From: Actinomadura chibensis NBRC 106107 | Lineage (GTDB): Bacteria; Actinomycetota; Actinomycetes; Streptosporangiales; Streptosporangiaceae | Assembly (NCBI RefSeq): GCF_001552135.1 | Contig: NZ_BCQP01000059.1 | Location: forward strand, 1 to 64,000 | DNA: 64,000 bases | Direction of reading: 5' to 3' | In this document: piece by piece, positions 1 to 8,899 of the stretch | How the letters are laid out: every line of letters begins with the position of its first letter | Numbering within the stretch: position 1 is the first letter of the stretch | The notes under the pieces: generated by a model | Seen by the model: only the letters and a program-made list of their open reading frames with translations | What the model was told of the DNA's origin: nothing | Database searches by the model: none | Translations under genes and position numbers: made by a program

Positions 1-1830
1 GAGCAACTCCGGTCGCAGAGCGCTCTGGCCGTCACCGACACGACGTTCAGGGACGCGCACCAATCGCTCCTCGCGACGCGAGTACGCACCTATGACCTTC
101 TCGCCGCCGCCCCCTATCTCGCCCGCATGACGCCTCAGCTCTTCTCCGTCGAGGCGTGGGGCGGGGCAACGTACGACGTCGCGCTTCGCTTTCTCGGGGA
201 GTCGCCCTGGGACAGGCTCGCCGCGATCCGTGAAGCCGCACCGAACCTCTGCATTCAGATGCTTCTGCGAGGGCGCAACACCGTCGGCTACACGCCCTAC
301 CCGGACTCGGTGGCGCGGGCATTCGTGAAGGAAGCGGCCAGTACGGGAGTCGACATCTTCCGTGTGTTCGATGCGCTGAATGACGTGGAACGCATGCGTC
401 CGGCCATCGACGCGGTTCTCCAGACCCATGCCGTGGTGGAAGGGACCCTCTGCTACACCGGCGACCTGTCGTCCCCGGACGAGAAGCTCTACACCCTCGA
501 CTACTACCTGCGTCTGGCGGAAGAACTCGTCGAGGCGGGCGTCCACATCCTGTGCATCAAGGACATGGCCGGTCTGCTCCGCGCGCCCGCCGCGCACACA
601 TTGGTCAAGGCGCTGCGTGAGCGGTTCGACCTCCCGGTCCATCTGCACACCCACGACACGGCGGGCGGGCAGATCGGCACCTACATCGCGGCCATCCAAG
701 CTGGGGTCGACGCAGTAGACGGTGCCGCAGCGCCCCTCTCGGGGACCACGAGCCAGCCGCCGCTCCAGGCGATCGTGGCGGCGACCGATTTCACCGCCCA
801 CGCGACCGGCATCGACCTGGACGCGCTGACCTCCATGGAGCCGTACTGGGAAGCCGTCCGGAAGCTGTACGCGCCGTTCGAGATGGGTCTGCCGTCACCC
901 ACCGGACGGGTCTACCGGCACGAGATCCCCGGCGGGCAGTTGTCGAACCTTCGGCAGCAGGCCGTCGCGCTCGGCCTCGGTGACCGCTTCGAGGAGATCG
1001 AACGGCTGTACGCGGCGGCGGACGCGATCCTCGGACGGCTCGTGAAGGTCACCCCGTCCAGCAAGGTGGTCGGTGACCTGGCACTGCACCTGGTCGCGGC
1101 GGGCGCCGCCCCGGACGACTTCGCCGAGAACCCCGACCGCTACGACATCCCCGACAGCGTCATCGGCTTCCTGAACGGGGAACTGGGCGACCCGCCCGGC
1201 GGATGGCCCGAACCGTTCCGCACCAAGGCCCTCGCAGGACGCCAATACACGCCCGCCCGAGCCGAACTCACCAGCACGGAAGAGAAGGCCCTGGCCGGGG
1301 CAGAGGTACGTGACACGCTCGACCGTCTCCTCTTCCCCGGCCCAGCGAAGGACTACCGGGAGGCACGCGCCGCCTACGGCGACCTCTCGGTCCTGCCCAC
1401 CGGCCCGTTCCTCTACGGCCTGCGCACAGGACACGAGGTCGCGTTCGACCTCGAACCGGGCGTGCGGGTGCTCGCCGCTCTGGAAGCGGTCGGCGACGTG
1501 GACGAGGCGGGCGTCCGGCAGGTGATCTGCACGGTGAACGGGCAGCTTCGCACCCTCTCCGTCCGGGACAAGTCCGTGGCGTCGGACGCGCCGCCGGTCG
1601 AACGCGCCGACCCGGACGAGCCCGGCCATGTCGCCGCGCCGTTCGACGGGTCGGTGACGCTCCGCGTGGCGAAGGGCGACGAGGTCGCGGCGGGCGACGT
1701 GGTCGCCACGATCGAGGCGATGAAGATGGAGGCCGCGATCACCGCGCCCGTGGCGGGCACCGTCGACCGGCTGGCCGTCAAGGGCGCCACGCCCGTCCAG
1801 GCGGGCGACCTGCTCCTGGTGATCGCCTGA
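1..1830 (+). CDS. pyc: Pyruvate carboxylase, C-terminal part (5' end outside window)
   Basis: The reading frame is open from base 1, so the N-terminal biotin carboxylase part lies upstream of the window. The visible 609 residues start in the carboxyltransferase TIM barrel, with the TDTTFRDAHQSLLATRVRT signature at bases 34-90. The barrel also shows KDMAGLL, where the family's carboxylated lysine lies, and the metal-site motif HTHDTAGG. A biotinyl domain follows at the C terminus, with the biotin-acceptor motif EAMKME around bases 1714-1731. The enzyme makes oxaloacetate from pyruvate and bicarbonate. The order carboxyltransferase then biotin carrier separates it from split decarboxylase subunits, although without the 5' part a stand-alone oxaloacetate decarboxylase alpha-like protein is not strictly excluded. 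The downstream TetR gene is convergent. Confidence 0.93.
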   Translation, partial: EQLRSQSALAVTDTTFRDAHQSLLATRVRTYDLLAAAPYLARMTPQLFSVEAWGGATYDVALRFLGESPWDRLAAIREAAPNLCIQMLLRGRNTVGYTPYPDSVARAFVKEAASTGVDIFRVFDALNDVERMRPAIDAVLQTHAVVEGTLCYTGDLSSPDEKLYTLDYYLRLAEELVEAGVHILCIKDMAGLLRAPAAHTLVKALRERFDLPVHLHTHDTAGGQIGTYIAAIQAGVDAVDGAAAPLSGTTSQPPLQAIVAATDFTAHATGIDLDALTSMEPYWEAVRKLYAPFEMGLPSPTGRVYRHEIPGGQLSNLRQQAVALGLGDRFEEIERLYAAADAILGRLVKVTPSSKVVGDLALHLVAAGAAPDDFAENPDRYDIPDSVIGFLNGELGDPPGGWPEPFRTKALAGRQYTPARAELTSTEEKALAGAEVRDTLDRLLFPGPAKDYREARAAYGDLSVLPTGPFLYGLRTGHEVAFDLEPGVRVLAALEAVGDVDEAGVRQVICTVNGQLRTLSVRDKSVASDAPPVERADPDEPGHVAAPFDGSVTLRVAKGDEVAAGDVVATIEAMKMEAAITAPVAGTVDRLAVKGATPVQAGDLLLVIA

Positions 1831-1844
1831 CCGTGCCGAAAGGG

Positions 1845-2477
1845 TCAGTTCGGGGAGGGCGTCCCGGCGTAGTCGGCGAGGGCCGGTTCGAGCAGGTCGA
1901 ACGCGGTCCGCGCGGACGCGGTGAGCGCGGCGGCGATCTCGTCGTCGGTCTCGCCGTTCAGGGTGCGGCGGAGGGTCTCCTGGAACAGGACGCGGTGGAC
2001 GCCGCCCAACTGCGCGGCCACGAGGCGGGGGAGCGGGTCGTCCGGGCCCGCCCCCGTCTCCGCGGCGAGGACGGCGGCCAGGGCGGCCTCGCGCTCCTCG
2101 TGGAACTCGCGGAGCCGCGCCACGAGCGCCGGGCTCTGCACGAGCATGCGCGCGAAGTCGCGGCCGGAGAAGCCGATCACCGGGTCGCGCCGGTCGACCG
2201 CCCGCTGGAACTCCCGGCGCAGCGCGGCGAGCGCGGGCTCGCCCGCCGGCCGCTCGGCGACGGTCGCGGCGAGCCGTTCGACGAACGCGTCGCGCAGGTC
2301 GAGGGCCAGGTCCTCTTTGCGGGGGAAGTAGTTGGTGACGGTCATCTTCGCCACCTGAGCCGCGGCGGCGACGTCGGCGATCGTCACCCGGTCGAAGCCG
2401 TGCCGCAGAAACAGGCGTGTCGCCTGGTTCGAGATGTTCTGCCGCGTCTGCTGCTTCTTCATCTCCCGGAGTCCCAT
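1845..2477 (-). CDS. TetR/AcrR family transcriptional regulator
   Basis: This 210-aa protein has an N-terminal helix-turn-helix around residues 30-52 (VTIADVAAAAQVAKMTVTNY, then FPRKEDL), typical of TetR regulators. The rest is a helical ligand-binding domain with no recognisable ligand signature. The ATG at 2477 is preferred because GAGGTG lies just before it. Other in-frame starts are 2462 (MKKQQ) and 2537, but the latter would lie upstream of the likely promoter and inside its inverted repeat. The gene is divergent from the sigma-factor gene at 2574. The region between holds 10-bp inverted repeats that bracket its own promoter, so autoregulation is likely. Confidence 0.85.
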   Translation of the reverse strand: MGLREMKKQQTRQNISNQATRLFLRHGFDRVTIADVAAAAQVAKMTVTNYFPRKEDLALDLRDAFVERLAATVAERPAGEPALAALRREFQRAVDRRDPVIGFSGRDFARMLVQSPALVARLREFHEEREAALAAVLAAETGAGPDDPLPRLVAAQLGGVHRVLFQETLRRTLNGETDDEIAAALTASARTAFDLLEPALADYAGTPSPN

Positions 2478-2495
2478 CACCTCATTGTTCCATGG

Positions 2496-2549
2496 GCGAC
2501 CTAAATTTGTAATAAGTATATTTCTAGGCTCGTTCAAAGTTTAGGTCGC
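2496..2549 (-). promoter_or_regulatory. Probable TetR promoter framed by a 10-bp inverted repeat
   Basis: The arms GCGACCTAAA (2496-2505) and TTTAGGTCGC (2540-2549) are perfect inverted repeats 34 bp apart, in unusually AT-rich DNA. Read on the minus strand, they enclose TTGAAC (2537-2532), a 17-bp spacer and TATTAC (2514-2509), which fits a -35/-10 pair for the TetR gene. An overlapping TATACT lies at 2520-2515. The arms probably bind the TetR protein on both sides of the promoter. The sigma-factor promoter may share the site. This is inference from layout only. Confidence 0.5.
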
Positions 2550-2573
2550 GAGACTATCGGGTACCGAGACCGG

Positions 2574-3578
2574 GTGACCCGTTCCCGCCCGGCAGGACGA
2601 GCAAAGGACACCGCCCTGAACGCCAGCCACGCGCCCAGCGCGACCCCCCGTGCGACCGTGAACGTGAACCTGGTCGATCCGATGAAGGACTACCTCTCCC
2701 GCATCGGCCGCACCGCGCTCCTCACTGCCGAGCAGGAGGTCGACCTCGCCAAACGCATCGAGGCCGGTCTGTTCGCCCGCGAGCGCCTCGAAACCCTAGG
2801 CGACGACCTCAGCCTCCAGGACAAGGAGGACCTGGAGTGGATCGCCGCAGACGGAGCACGCGCGAAAGAGCACATGGTGGAGGCCAACCTCCGTCTCGTC
2901 GTATCGCTCGCCAAGCGCTACATGGGCCACGGTCTGCCGCTCAACGACCTCGTCCAGGAAGGCAACCTCGGGCTCATCCGCGCTGTGGAGAAGTTCGAGT
3001 ACCGGCGCGGCCTCAAGTTCTCCACCTACGCCGTCTGGTGGATCAAGCAGGCGATCAGCCGCGCGCTGGCCGACCAGAGCCGCACGATCCGCATCCCCGT
3101 CCACGTCGTCGAGGTGCTGAACCGCATGACGCGCGTCCGGCGGCGGATGATGCAGGACCTCGGCCGCGAGCCGACCGCGCGGGAACTGGCCGTGGAACTC
3201 GACATCACGGCGGAGAAGGTCGAGTGGCTGCGCAGGCAGGCGCGCGAGCCGCTGTCCCTGCACACCCCGCTCGGGGAGGACGGCGACGGCGAGCTCGGCG
3301 ACGTCATCGAGGACCCGGACGGCGGCGATCCCGCCGACGTCGTCGCGTCCTCGATGCTGCGCGGGCGGCTCGACGCCGTCCTGGAGACGCTGACCGAGCG
3401 GGAGGCGGGCGTGATCTCGCTCCGGTTCGGGCTGTCCGGCGGCGAGCCCAAAACCCTGGAAGAGGTCGGACGCGTATACGGGGTCACGCGGGAGCGGATC
3501 CGGCAGATCGAGTCGAAGGGGATGCACAAACTGCGCCACCCGTCACGGCGGGAAACCCTCGCCGACCTGCTCGGCTAG
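2574..3578 (+). CDS. RNA polymerase sigma factor, sigma-70 group 2 (HrdB/SigB-like)
   Basis: This 334-aa sigma factor has region 1.2 (MKDYLSRIGRTALLTAEQEV), region 2 (LRLVVSLAKRYMGHGLPL, DLVQEGNLGLIRAVEKFEY and the -10-reading FSTYAVWWIKQAI), a region 3 segment, and region 4 with the -35-binding helix VTRERIRQIESKGMHKLRHP. It lacks the long N-terminal extension of housekeeping HrdB, so it is a non-essential primary-like sigma. The start used is GTG 2574, with a weak ribosome site. A later ATG at 2682 would remove only unconserved residues. It is divergent from the TetR gene, which may control it. Confidence 0.9.
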   Translation: MTRSRPAGRAKDTALNASHAPSATPRATVNVNLVDPMKDYLSRIGRTALLTAEQEVDLAKRIEAGLFARERLETLGDDLSLQDKEDLEWIAADGARAKEHMVEANLRLVVSLAKRYMGHGLPLNDLVQEGNLGLIRAVEKFEYRRGLKFSTYAVWWIKQAISRALADQSRTIRIPVHVVEVLNRMTRVRRRMMQDLGREPTARELAVELDITAEKVEWLRRQAREPLSLHTPLGEDGDGELGDVIEDPDGGDPADVVASSMLRGRLDAVLETLTEREAGVISLRFGLSGGEPKTLEEVGRVYGVTRERIRQIESKGMHKLRHPSRRETLADLLG

Positions 3579-3702
3579 ACCGGGCGGGTACAGCCGCCGC
3601 ACGCCTGTGTGACACGGAACTCGTCCCGCGACGGGGTGACAGCGGGGACGATCTCCGAGGACACTTCTCGTGGACGCGGACGGCGGCTGAGAGACGGGAA
3701 CG

Positions 3703-5058
3703 ATGGCGAGGCGGTTCGGGCGGCGAGGGCGGGTCACGCGCGCCACGGTGGGTGTCGCCGTGGCGTTCTCGCTGATGCAGTCCCCTGCTTGGGCAGAGAC
3801 ATCTGGGGGCGCGTTCACCGCCCCTACAGCAGTCACCGCCCCTACTACTGCAGTGACGTCCGCACCCGCGGTGGTTCAGCCGCCGACCGGACCGTTCGAC
3901 CCCGCGAAACTGCGCGCGACCCTCGACGCCACGCACGAGGCGGGGATGTACGGGCTGTTCTCCGCCGCGCAGGACGGGAGCACCGCGTGGGACGGCGCGT
4001 CCGGGGTCGCGGACGTCCGGACGGGACGTCCCGTCACCCCCGGCATGCGTCAGCGGATTGGCAGCATCACCAAGTCGTTCTTGGCGACCGCGATCCTCCA
4101 GCAGGTCGAGATAGGCCGAATCGACCTCGACGCACCGGTCGGACGGTACCTGCCGAACCTCATCCCGGAACGTCCTGGGAAACAGGTCACCGTGCGGATG
4201 CTTCTCAACCACACCAGCGGGATCGGTGACTACGTCCTCACTGCCTTCCCCTCGCTGAAGGCGCTGTCTTCTCAGAGCCTGGACGAGGATCGCTTCCGCT
4301 ACGTCCGGCCGGAGCAGCTCATCCAGTGGGGTCTGCAAGCACCGCGCACAGGCGAGCCAGGGGAACGGTGGTCGTACTCCAACACGAACTACATCATCGC
4401 CGGACGGCTCCTGGAGAAGGTGACCGGGACGACCGCCGAGGAGTACGTCACCCGGCACGTCATCGCCAAGGCCGGGTTGAAGAAGACGTACTTCCCGTCC
4501 GGTCCGTGGATAGTCGGACCGCATCCGCGCATGTACGTGTCGCTCTACCAGCACCTCAAACCGCCCCGCGACTACAGCACGTTCAACATGAGCTGGGGAT
4601 GGACGGCGGGCGCGCTGGTCTCCACCACGGACGACCTCAACCGCTTCTACCGCAAGCTCCTCACCGGAGGGCTCATCGGCAAGGCCGCCCTGGAGGAGAT
4701 GCAGCGGACCGTCCCCGTGAAGGACGCGGACGGCAACGTCCTCATGAAATACGGTCTCGGCATCTACTCGCTCGACCTCCCCTGCGGGACGTTCTGGGGC
4801 CACGACGGCCTCGTCTTCGGGGCGGGCACCCAGTCCCTGTCGTCCGCGGGCGGGGAACGCCAGGTCACGGTCGCGTTCAACCTGACGATGTACCAGCAGC
4901 TCGACGCGAACGGGACGCCCGTTCCGCATCCGATCGACAGCGCGCTCGCGGCGCACGTCGTGGAGGCGCTGTGCGGCAGCCGTCCCGCGGCGCGGCCCGA
5001 GGAGCCGCAGCGGCCCGTCCAACTGCTGCCGCTGCACCTGGTGCGCGCCGGGCGCTGA
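3703..5058 (+). CDS. Secreted serine hydrolase (beta-lactamase / D,D-peptidase family)
   Basis: This 451-aa protein has a signal peptide: RRFGRRGR, a hydrophobic stretch, and an AWA cleavage site near residue 31. It is followed by a Thr/Pro/Ala-rich linker and a class C-type penicillin-binding fold. The active-site SxxK is S121-I-T-K124, the second motif is Y225-S-N227, and WGHDG near residue 365 is the HxG-type third motif. Family members are D-alanyl-D-alanine carboxypeptidases, esterases or beta-lactamase-like hydrolases, and the substrate cannot be told from sequence. It acts outside the membrane. A perfect terminator hairpin overlaps its stop codon, so it is probably monocistronic. Confidence 0.9.
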   Translation: MARRFGRRGRVTRATVGVAVAFSLMQSPAWAETSGGAFTAPTAVTAPTTAVTSAPAVVQPPTGPFDPAKLRATLDATHEAGMYGLFSAAQDGSTAWDGASGVADVRTGRPVTPGMRQRIGSITKSFLATAILQQVEIGRIDLDAPVGRYLPNLIPERPGKQVTVRMLLNHTSGIGDYVLTAFPSLKALSSQSLDEDRFRYVRPEQLIQWGLQAPRTGEPGERWSYSNTNYIIAGRLLEKVTGTTAEEYVTRHVIAKAGLKKTYFPSGPWIVGPHPRMYVSLYQHLKPPRDYSTFNMSWGWTAGALVSTTDDLNRFYRKLLTGGLIGKAALEEMQRTVPVKDADGNVLMKYGLGIYSLDLPCGTFWGHDGLVFGAGTQSLSSAGGERQVTVAFNLTMYQQLDANGTPVPHPIDSALAAHVVEALCGSRPAARPEEPQRPVQLLPLHLVRAGR

Positions 5059-5079
5059 TCTTCGAGGCAGCGCCCTTTT
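5050..5079 (+). terminator. Rho-independent terminator of the serine hydrolase gene
   Basis: The arms GGGCGCTG (5050-5057) and CAGCGCCC (5068-5075) pair perfectly around a 10-base loop and are followed directly by TTTT (5076-5079). The stop codon TGA (5056-5058) lies inside the hairpin. The structure separates this gene from the damage-type promoter 30 bp downstream. Confidence 0.75.
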
Positions 5080-5108
5080 CTGCGGGCTGACCTGCGAGTT
5101 CGAAGAAC

Positions 5109-5130
5109 TGTCAGTGGCGGGTCCTAGCGT
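5109..5130 (+). promoter_or_regulatory. PafBC-type (LexA-independent, RecA-NDp-like) DNA-damage promoter
   Basis: TGTCAGTG at 5109-5116, then exactly 8 bases, then TAGCGT at 5125-5130, match the mycobacterial LexA-independent damage promoter TTGTCRGTG-N8-TANNNT in all but its first base. Transcription would start 7-8 bases after the -10 hexamer, at or next to the ATG at 5138. This predicts a leaderless, DNA-damage-induced mRNA. The site overlaps the GTG at 5114, which rules that codon out as the start. Confidence 0.7.
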
Positions 5131-5137
5131 CTTCGAC

Positions 5138-7675
5138 ATGCCGAGCGCAACGAAGCGAATCGCGGCCCTCATCGACGAGCGCGACGCCGACGCGGTCGCC
5201 GCGGCCGTCCGCGACCTGGACGCGGCCGACCGCCGCGCGGTCGCCAGGGCGCTGCCCGGCCACCTCAGGGAGGTGCGGTCGCGGTACGAGCCCTGGGAGG
5301 ACGTCCTCGACCACGCGCCCGCCTTCCGCGCGGCGGGCGCGGGCACGATGAGCGGCGCGTCCGCGGTCGCGGCCTGGCTCAACCGGCGCGAGTTCAGCAC
5401 CCGCTGGTCCGGCGAGCACGGCGACACCGACCTCCTCCTCGGCCTCTGGGCCGACCGCGACGACGCCTGGCTCGCCGACCTCGCGCGGCGGCTCACGCTC
5501 CGGCTGCGCGGCCCGCGCCACGTCGGGCTCGACCTCGTCCTCGCGCTGCTGGCCGAGACCGGGATCGAGCCGCCCGAGCACGACCCGCTCGTCGTCGGCT
5601 GGGTGGCGTCCGCGCCGCCCCGCGCGAAGGACCCGCTGCTCCCGTTCCTGCTCCCGCGCGTCTTCGAGGCGGACGGCGTCGGCCGCGAACTGCGCGACCG
5701 CCCGTCCTGGCCGCGGACGCTGGCCACGCTCGCCGCCCGGGGCGAGGTCGACCGGCGCATGCTGCTGGACGGCTGTGTCCGCCGGTTCCTGCGCGGCGGG
5801 ACGGCCCGCGACCTGCGCTTCTTCGTCCGCCTGCACGGCCTGCTCCTGCCGGACGACCCGGCCGCGCGGGAACGCGAGATCAGCGCCCACGCCCGCGACT
5901 ACGCGCGGCTGCTCCCGTCCGCGCCGGGCACCGTCGCCGACCTCGCCCTCGGGCTGCTCAGGGAGGTACCCGCGCTGCCGTCCGAGCTGGTCGTCGAGGC
6001 GCTGGACGGCGTGCTGTTCCGGCCGGAGGCCGGGCTCGTCAGGTCGGGCCTGTCCTGGCTGGAGCGGACCGTCCAGCGGCGGCCGGGCCTCGCCGCGAGC
6101 TGCGCGCCCGCGCTCGCCCGCGCGTTCGGGCACGAGTCGTACGCGGTGCGGCAGCGGGCCGTCCGCATCGCGCTCCGGTTCCCGGACGGAGCCGACGGGC
6201 GGGCGTTCGCCGACGCGGTCCCGTTGCTCCCCGCCGACCTCGGCGCGCAGGTCGCCGCCCGGTTCAGCGGCGACGTCGCCGATCCCGACGGGGGCGCCGA
6301 CGTCCCGCCGCCGCCCCCGTTCGTCCCGCCCCCGCCGCCCGAGCCGCTGCCCCCGCTTCCATCGCCGATCACCACCGTCGCGGAGCTGGCCGAGGCCGTC
6401 GAGGACTTCCGGTCCGACTGGGCCGAGGCCGAGCGGACGATGGCCGCGTTCGTCCGGCTGACCTGGGACGACGCGGAGGCCGTGAAGGCGGCGCTGAAGC
6501 CCGTCCTGCGGCACGTCTTCTATCCGGGGCTGGAGTCCGACCACCGCTGGCGCGGCCCCCACGAATGGATGATGGCGATCGGACGGGCGCTGACCGGCTC
6601 CGGTCCGCTGTCCGCGGGCTGGCGGCACCGGCTCCCGCCCGCCCACGTCGTCGGCGGCCCGAACCTGCTCTACCTGAGCCGGTACGCGGAGCTGTACGCC
6701 GCCGTCGAGGACGGGACGCCGCCCCCGGTGCTCCTCGCCACCCCCACCGAGCCGACCGGGCACCTCGACCCGCTGGCACTGGTGGAACGCCTGGAGCGGC
6801 TCCAGGCGGCGGGCGCCGACCCCGGCCCGGCCGATCTCCAGCAGGCCCTGCTGCGGCTGCCGCGCGAGATCGACCCGGACGCGGTGAAGCGGGCCGCCGC
6901 GCTGACATCGTCCGCCGGACGCGCCGTCGCGCGCCTCCTCGCGGACGGCGGGCTCCCCGTCCCGCAGGTATCGATGCGGCCGTTCGAGGGCGGCCGCCCC
7001 GAACCGGTGATCAGCGTGCCGCCGACCGGGCTGCCGCTGGTCGACGCCGTGTTCACCGCCCCGCCGAAGCACGGCGGCGACGGCCACGGCTGGTACCGGG
7101 CGACCTGGCCGCGGCTGCTGCCGTCCCATCCGGAGGTCGTCGCGGCGCACGTCCTGCCGCTCCTCGTGGAAGGCCGGTACGCCTTCGAGGTCGGGGCGCC
7201 GGTCGAGGAGGTGATCGGGCTCGTCCCCGGCGACGGGCCGTTCGCCGAGGCCGTCGGGCATTTCCTGGCGCGGCAGCTCACCGCGCGGCGGAGCGGGCGG
7301 GCCGACCTGGCGCTGCACACCATGGCCGCCCGCGGCGACCTGCCCGCCGCCGCGTTCGGCCGCCATATCGGACGGCTCGTCCTCGACGGCGACATCCGGC
7401 TCGCCCGGATCATCGACGCCCTCGAACGCGCGGTGGACGTCGGCGCCCACGCCGCCGTCTGGCGGACGATCGCCGCCGCCCTGCCCGTGCTCTGCCCGGC
7501 CCCAGGGCAGCGCCCGGTGCACGGCCTCGACCGGCTGATCGCCCTCGGCCTGCGCACCGCCCGCTGGTCGAACGCCCGCACCCGCATCCCCGAACTGGAC
7601 GCCCTGGCCTCCCGCAAGGCCTCCACCAACGTGGCCCGCGAAGCCCGCGCCCTCTCCACCTACCTGGCCGGATAG
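5138..7675 (+). CDS. Large DUF6493-like protein, predicted DNA-damage regulon member
   Basis: This 845-aa cytoplasmic protein is rich in Ala, Arg and Leu. It has repeating helical blocks resembling HEAT/ARM repeats over roughly the first 400 residues, a Pro-rich linker around residues 390-415, and a second helical half. It looks like the actinobacterial DUF6493 proteins; that name is from memory of the family and no catalytic motif is visible. The start at ATG 5138 follows from the PafBC-type promoter, which ends 7 bases earlier and covers the upstream in-frame GTG at 5114. In other actinomycetes such proteins sit near WGR/SWIM, MoxR and VWA genes; here it stands alone. Its function is unknown. 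Confidence 0.7.
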   Translation: MPSATKRIAALIDERDADAVAAAVRDLDAADRRAVARALPGHLREVRSRYEPWEDVLDHAPAFRAAGAGTMSGASAVAAWLNRREFSTRWSGEHGDTDLLLGLWADRDDAWLADLARRLTLRLRGPRHVGLDLVLALLAETGIEPPEHDPLVVGWVASAPPRAKDPLLPFLLPRVFEADGVGRELRDRPSWPRTLATLAARGEVDRRMLLDGCVRRFLRGGTARDLRFFVRLHGLLLPDDPAAREREISAHARDYARLLPSAPGTVADLALGLLREVPALPSELVVEALDGVLFRPEAGLVRSGLSWLERTVQRRPGLAASCAPALARAFGHESYAVRQRAVRIALRFPDGADGRAFADAVPLLPADLGAQVAARFSGDVADPDGGADVPPPPPFVPPPPPEPLPPLPSPITTVAELAEAVEDFRSDWAEAERTMAAFVRLTWDDAEAVKAALKPVLRHVFYPGLESDHRWRGPHEWMMAIGRALTGSGPLSAGWRHRLPPAHVVGGPNLLYLSRYAELYAAVEDGTPPPVLLATPTEPTGHLDPLALVERLERLQAAGADPGPADLQQALLRLPREIDPDAVKRAAALTSSAGRAVARLLADGGLPVPQVSMRPFEGGRPEPVISVPPTGLPLVDAVFTAPPKHGGDGHGWYRATWPRLLPSHPEVVAAHVLPLLVEGRYAFEVGAPVEEVIGLVPGDGPFAEAVGHFLARQLTARRSGRADLALHTMAARGDLPAAAFGRHIGRLVLDGDIRLARIIDALERAVDVGAHAAVWRTIAAALPVLCPAPGQRPVHGLDRLIALGLRTARWSNARTRIPELDALASRKASTNVAREARALSTYLAG

Positions 7676-7761
7676 GCGGTGAACCGATGCGGCGCCGCCG
7701 GACCGACACTGTGAATCGCGAAGCACGCCCTGGCCTCAGCACCCGGCCGGACGGGCGGCGT

Positions 7762-8703
7762 CTAGTGCAGGTCGGAGGGGTCGGTGTTGGCGCCGCAGAG
7801 GACGATCACGACCCGCTCGTCGGGGGACGGACGGTAGGCGCCGGAGCGGAGGGCGGCGACGGCGGTGGCGGTGCCGTGCTCCACGGCCAGCCGGTACTCC
7901 TCCCAGACGAAGCGGCGGGCCTCGACGATCGCCTCCTCCGTGACGAGGACGGGCCGCACCTCCGTCCGCGTCGCGACCGCGAAGGCGATCTCGCCGAGCC
8001 GAGTGGCGCCGAGGGAGTCGGCGGCGACGCCGGAGACGTCCACGTCGACCGGGCGTCCGGCGGCGAGGGCGCGTTCGAGCGTCGGGGCGCGCTCCGGCTC
8101 GACGCCGACGACGCGGGCGTGGCCGTCGAGGGCGGTGGCGACGCCCGCCATCAGGCCGCCGCCGCCGACCGCGAGGAGGACGGTGTCCACCTCGCCGCCG
8201 GTCTGCTCCAGGATCTCCACGCCGAGCGTGCCCTGGCCCGCGCAGACCTCGGGCAGGTCGTAGGCGTGGCAGAACAGGGCGCCGGTGTCGGCGGCGTGCT
8301 TGGTGGCGGCGTCCTGCGCCTCGGCGTACCGGGTGCCGACCTGGACCACGGACGCGCCGAGCGCGCGGAGCCGCGCGACCTTCACCGCGGGCGCGGTCTC
8401 CGGCACGAACACCTCGGCGGGGACGCCCGCCCGCGCCGCCGCGTACGCGAACGCGAGCCCGGCGTTGCCGCCGGACGCCGCGACGACGCCGGTCTCGGGG
8501 AGGCGTCCCTCGTCCCGCGCGGCCAGGACGTGGTTGAACGCGCCGCGCGCCTTGAACGACCCGGTGTGCTGGGTCAGCTCCAGCTTCAGCCACATCCGCT
8601 CGGCGGGCGCGAGCGGACCGGGATCGACCGCGATGACCGGGGTACGGCGGATCTCGCCCGCTACGCGGGCGGTCGCGGCGTCGACATCCGAATGAGCGAT
8701 CAC
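7762..8703 (-). CDS. Threonine/serine dehydratase (PLP-dependent)
   Basis: This 313-aa fold-type II PLP enzyme carries SFKARGA near residue 50, where the Lys forms the Schiff base with PLP. ASGGNAG binds substrate, and the VGGGGL loop holds the PLP phosphate. There is no ACT regulatory domain, so it resembles short catabolic serine/threonine ammonia-lyases rather than IlvA. It converts L-threonine or L-serine to a 2-oxo acid and ammonia. The GTG start at 8703 is supported by GGAGGGAA upstream. It is convergent with the DUF6493-like gene, with 86 bp between them. Confidence 0.88.
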   Translation of the reverse strand: MIAHSDVDAATARVAGEIRRTPVIAVDPGPLAPAERMWLKLELTQHTGSFKARGAFNHVLAARDEGRLPETGVVAASGGNAGLAFAYAAARAGVPAEVFVPETAPAVKVARLRALGASVVQVGTRYAEAQDAATKHAADTGALFCHAYDLPEVCAGQGTLGVEILEQTGGEVDTVLLAVGGGGLMAGVATALDGHARVVGVEPERAPTLERALAAGRPVDVDVSGVAADSLGATRLGEIAFAVATRTEVRPVLVTEEAIVEARRFVWEEYRLAVEHGTATAVAALRSGAYRPSPDERVVIVLCGANTDPSDLH

Positions 8704-8899
8704 TGGGATTCCCTCCGGCCGGTATCAGTACCAAACCCACCTTGGCACATGACACCCCCTCCGAAGACACCCCTATTCACCTCCCTCACCAGGCCGGAAC
8801 GCCGGGTCGACAGGGAAGGCCAGCGGCTCTGGGGCGGCGCCGTTGGTACGGGGCGCTGGGTTAGCGGGGGAGGTCGGCGACTTAGAGACGATGCCGGGG

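Noticed and set aside
5114..5137. GTG 5114 as start of the DUF6493-like gene
   Set aside because: The codon lies inside the PafBC-type promoter motif, upstream of the predicted transcription start, and has no ribosome site.
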